Assembly (NCBI RefSeq): GCF_002968335.2
Contig: NZ_CP134398.1
Location: forward strand, 124,001 to 188,000
From: Mycobacterium sp. ITM-2016-00316
Lineage (GTDB): Bacteria; Actinomycetota; Actinomycetes; Mycobacteriales; Mycobacteriaceae
Length of the DNA: 64,000 nucleotides
Direction: 5' to 3'
A program made the translations under genes and the position numbers. The notes under the pieces are model-generated. The model ran no database searches. It had not been told where the DNA came from and was given only the letters and a program-made list of their open reading frames with translations. How positions within the stretch are numbered: position 1 is the first letter of the stretch; the number at the start of each line of letters is the position of its first letter. Below are positions 62,749 to 64,000 of the stretch, piece after piece.

Positions 62749-64000
62749 ATGCGCTTATCTCTGCCCCTGATCGGCCGGTCGGCCTCCCTGCGAACCCGGG
62801 TCGCCGTCGCCTCCGCGATCGCGGCCTCCGCGGTGGTCGCCGCTTTCACGGTGCTGACCACCGTCGTGCTGGTCAACAACGATGCGGCACAACTCGATCG
62901 GCGCCTGGACTCGATCGTCGAGGCCAGCATGTTCCCCGAGCAGCTGTCCGATCCGCGCCGCGGGGTGCTCACCACCGGCCGGTCACGGTCCAGCGGCCAG
63001 GTGATGTTCCAGCGCGGATTCCAGCTACCTGCGTTGCCGCCGGGCACCGAGACCGTCGAGGTCAACGGCGTGGAGTACCGGGTCCGCACCATCCCGATGG
63101 ACCAGCAGGGTGGCGGTGTGCTGCTGTCGATCGGCATCCGCGCCGACAGTATCCTCTTGAGCCAGGCCAGAATTCCGATCTACATCGCCGTCGGTGTGCT
63201 GACCGTGCTGGTGGCGGCCGGATTCGGCTGGCTGCTGGCCGGGCCCGCCGTCCGGCCGCTGCGCAGGCTCACCGAACAGACCAAGCTGCTCGGCAACGGC
63301 GCCAAACCGGGTGCGCAGATGCCGGCCGTCACCGGCGCCCGGGAAGCCGAGGAATTGTCCGATGCGATGGCGGGCATGCTCAGCAGGCTGGTGGCCGCCC
63401 AGCAGGCGACGACCCGGTCTCTGCAGGCCGCACAGGATTTCGCGGCCAACGCCGCGCACGAACTGCGTACCCCGCTGACCGCGATGCGCGCGGACCTGGA
63501 CACCCTGCGCATCCACGATCTGCCGACCGAGGAGCGCGAGGAGGTGGTGGCCGACCTGCTGCGCGCACAGCGCAGAGTCGAAGCGATCATCACCGCGCTG
63601 GGTCAACTGGCGTCGGGTCAATTGGCGCAGGCCGAGGACCGCGAACTGATCGACATCACCGATCTGCTGGACCGGGTGGCGCGCGAGAACGCGCGCACCG
63701 ATGCGCCGGTGGAGATCACGGTGGAGGCCGGCGACGATCTCGGCATGGTGTGGGGATGGCCCGGTGGTCTGCGCCTGGCGGTCGACAATCTGGTGCGCAA
63801 CGCCGTCGCACACGGAGCGGCGCAGCGGATCGTGCTGTCCGGGATCCGCGGCGCGGACCGGCAGTTGCGCATCGTGGTCGACGATGACGGGCGCGGACTG
63901 CCCGCCGAGGAGCGCACGGCGGTGCTCGGCCGGTTCGCGCGGGGGAGCACCGCCGCGCCCGGCGGTTCGGGTCTGGGACTGGCGCTGGTCACCCAGCAGG
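62749..64000 (+). CDS. prrB: PrrB-type sensor histidine kinase (partial, cut by window end)
   Basis: The frame from ATG 62749 stays open to the window end (417 codons). Order: membrane helix (about 20-42), short extracytoplasmic sensor (43-140), second helix (about 144-165), HAMP (about 165-220), dimerisation domain with His237 in AANAAHELRTPLTAMR, and the ATPase domain with N box LVRNAVAHG, G1 VDDDGRGL and G2 GGSGLGLAL. AGAAGGGG lies upstream of the ATG, 16 bases after the response regulator stop. The sensor domain is small, as in PrrB. Confidence 0.82.
   Translation, partial: MRLSLPLIGRSASLRTRVAVASAIAASAVVAAFTVLTTVVLVNNDAAQLDRRLDSIVEASMFPEQLSDPRRGVLTTGRSRSSGQVMFQRGFQLPALPPGTETVEVNGVEYRVRTIPMDQQGGGVLLSIGIRADSILLSQARIPIYIAVGVLTVLVAAGFGWLLAGPAVRPLRRLTEQTKLLGNGAKPGAQMPAVTGAREAEELSDAMAGMLSRLVAAQQATTRSLQAAQDFAANAAHELRTPLTAMRADLDTLRIHDLPTEEREEVVADLLRAQRRVEAIITALGQLASGQLAQAEDRELIDITDLLDRVARENARTDAPVEITVEAGDDLGMVWGWPGGLRLAVDNLVRNAVAHGAAQRIVLSGIRGADRQLRIVVDDDGRGLPAEERTAVLGRFARGSTAAPGGSGLGLALVTQQ

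Noticed and set aside
62732..62770. 12-codon ORF overlapping the response regulator stop (TAATG) before the kinase
   Set aside because: Too short and without an independent ribosome binding site. The kinase has its own AGAAGGGG and ATG 62749, so this is probably chance.

Overview
The window looks like a GC-rich chromosome segment from a mycobacterium, probably a rapid grower (Mycolicibacterium type). The evidence is a complete mce1-type operon, MmpS/MmpL transporters, a RicR copper sensor, Zmp1, and a gene order that tracks the Mycobacterium tuberculosis block from about Rv0169 to Rv0203. Conserved anchors, in order, are mce1A(end)-mce1F plus four Mce-associated genes (1-10199), pirin (Rv0181c-like), sigG and a monoacylglycerol lipase (Rv0182c/Rv0183-like), Rv0184/Rv0185/Rv0187-like genes, ilvD and ricR, an L,D-transpeptidase, zmp1, the orphan Mce-associated pair omamA/omamB, an Rv0201c-like gene, mmpL11, the Rv0203-like haem-binding protein, and a PrrA/PrrB-type two-component pair cut by the window end. 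The orthology statements come from remembered family sequences and gene order, not from a search.

Layout. 1-10.2 kb: Mce1 lipid importer and its accessory membrane proteins. 10.2-31.2 kb: variable region with a DUF1275 protein, two SDRs, two paralogous exported PE-PPE-like proteins, a DUF222-HNH gene with a perfect mycobacterial SOS box, an NAGPA-domain exported protein, GlsB, a sugar dehydrogenase lipoprotein with pirin, a MarR gene, a TetR-mmpS-mmpL locus with two small exported proteins, an NDMA-dependent alcohol dehydrogenase and a VOC protein. 31.1-34.1 kb: sigG divergent from the lipase, followed by a lipoprotein with an alpha/beta hydrolase fold that has lost its nucleophile. 34.1-43.4 kb: an island on the minus strand with a 1507-residue exported protein, three different membrane glycosyltransferases and a small LuxR-type regulator. 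44-50.5 kb: Rv0184-Rv0187-like genes, then an IclR / flavoenzyme / PhlG-like hydrolase locus, a frameshifted DUF222-HNH gene and an SRPBCC protein. 50.6-64 kb: ilvD, copper operon, cell-wall and lipid/haem transport genes, and the two-component pair.

How the genes fit together. Lipid and envelope handling dominates. Mce1 imports fatty acids, and OmamA/OmamB near the other end of the window are known helpers of Mce transporters. MmpL11 and the Rv0203-like protein act in envelope lipid export and haem uptake, and the monoacylglycerol lipase can supply fatty acids. The glycosyltransferase island looks like a self-contained machine for making and attaching a glycan, with the giant exported protein as possible client.

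Most notable observations: the glycosyltransferase/giant-protein island; a 23-codon leader ORF overlapping the mmpS start inside a hairpin that covers its ribosome binding site; two DUF222-HNH genes with two different DNA-damage promoter signatures (LexA SOS box, and a RecA-independent promoter), the second disrupted by one extra C in a C5 run; catalytic-serine loss in three exported hydrolase-like proteins; a KstR-type box on the alcohol dehydrogenase promoter; a perfect RicR palindrome; and a recurring TANNNT hexamer 6-8 bases before start codons, which suggests leaderless transcripts. No tRNA, rRNA, CRISPR array or insertion sequence was recognised.
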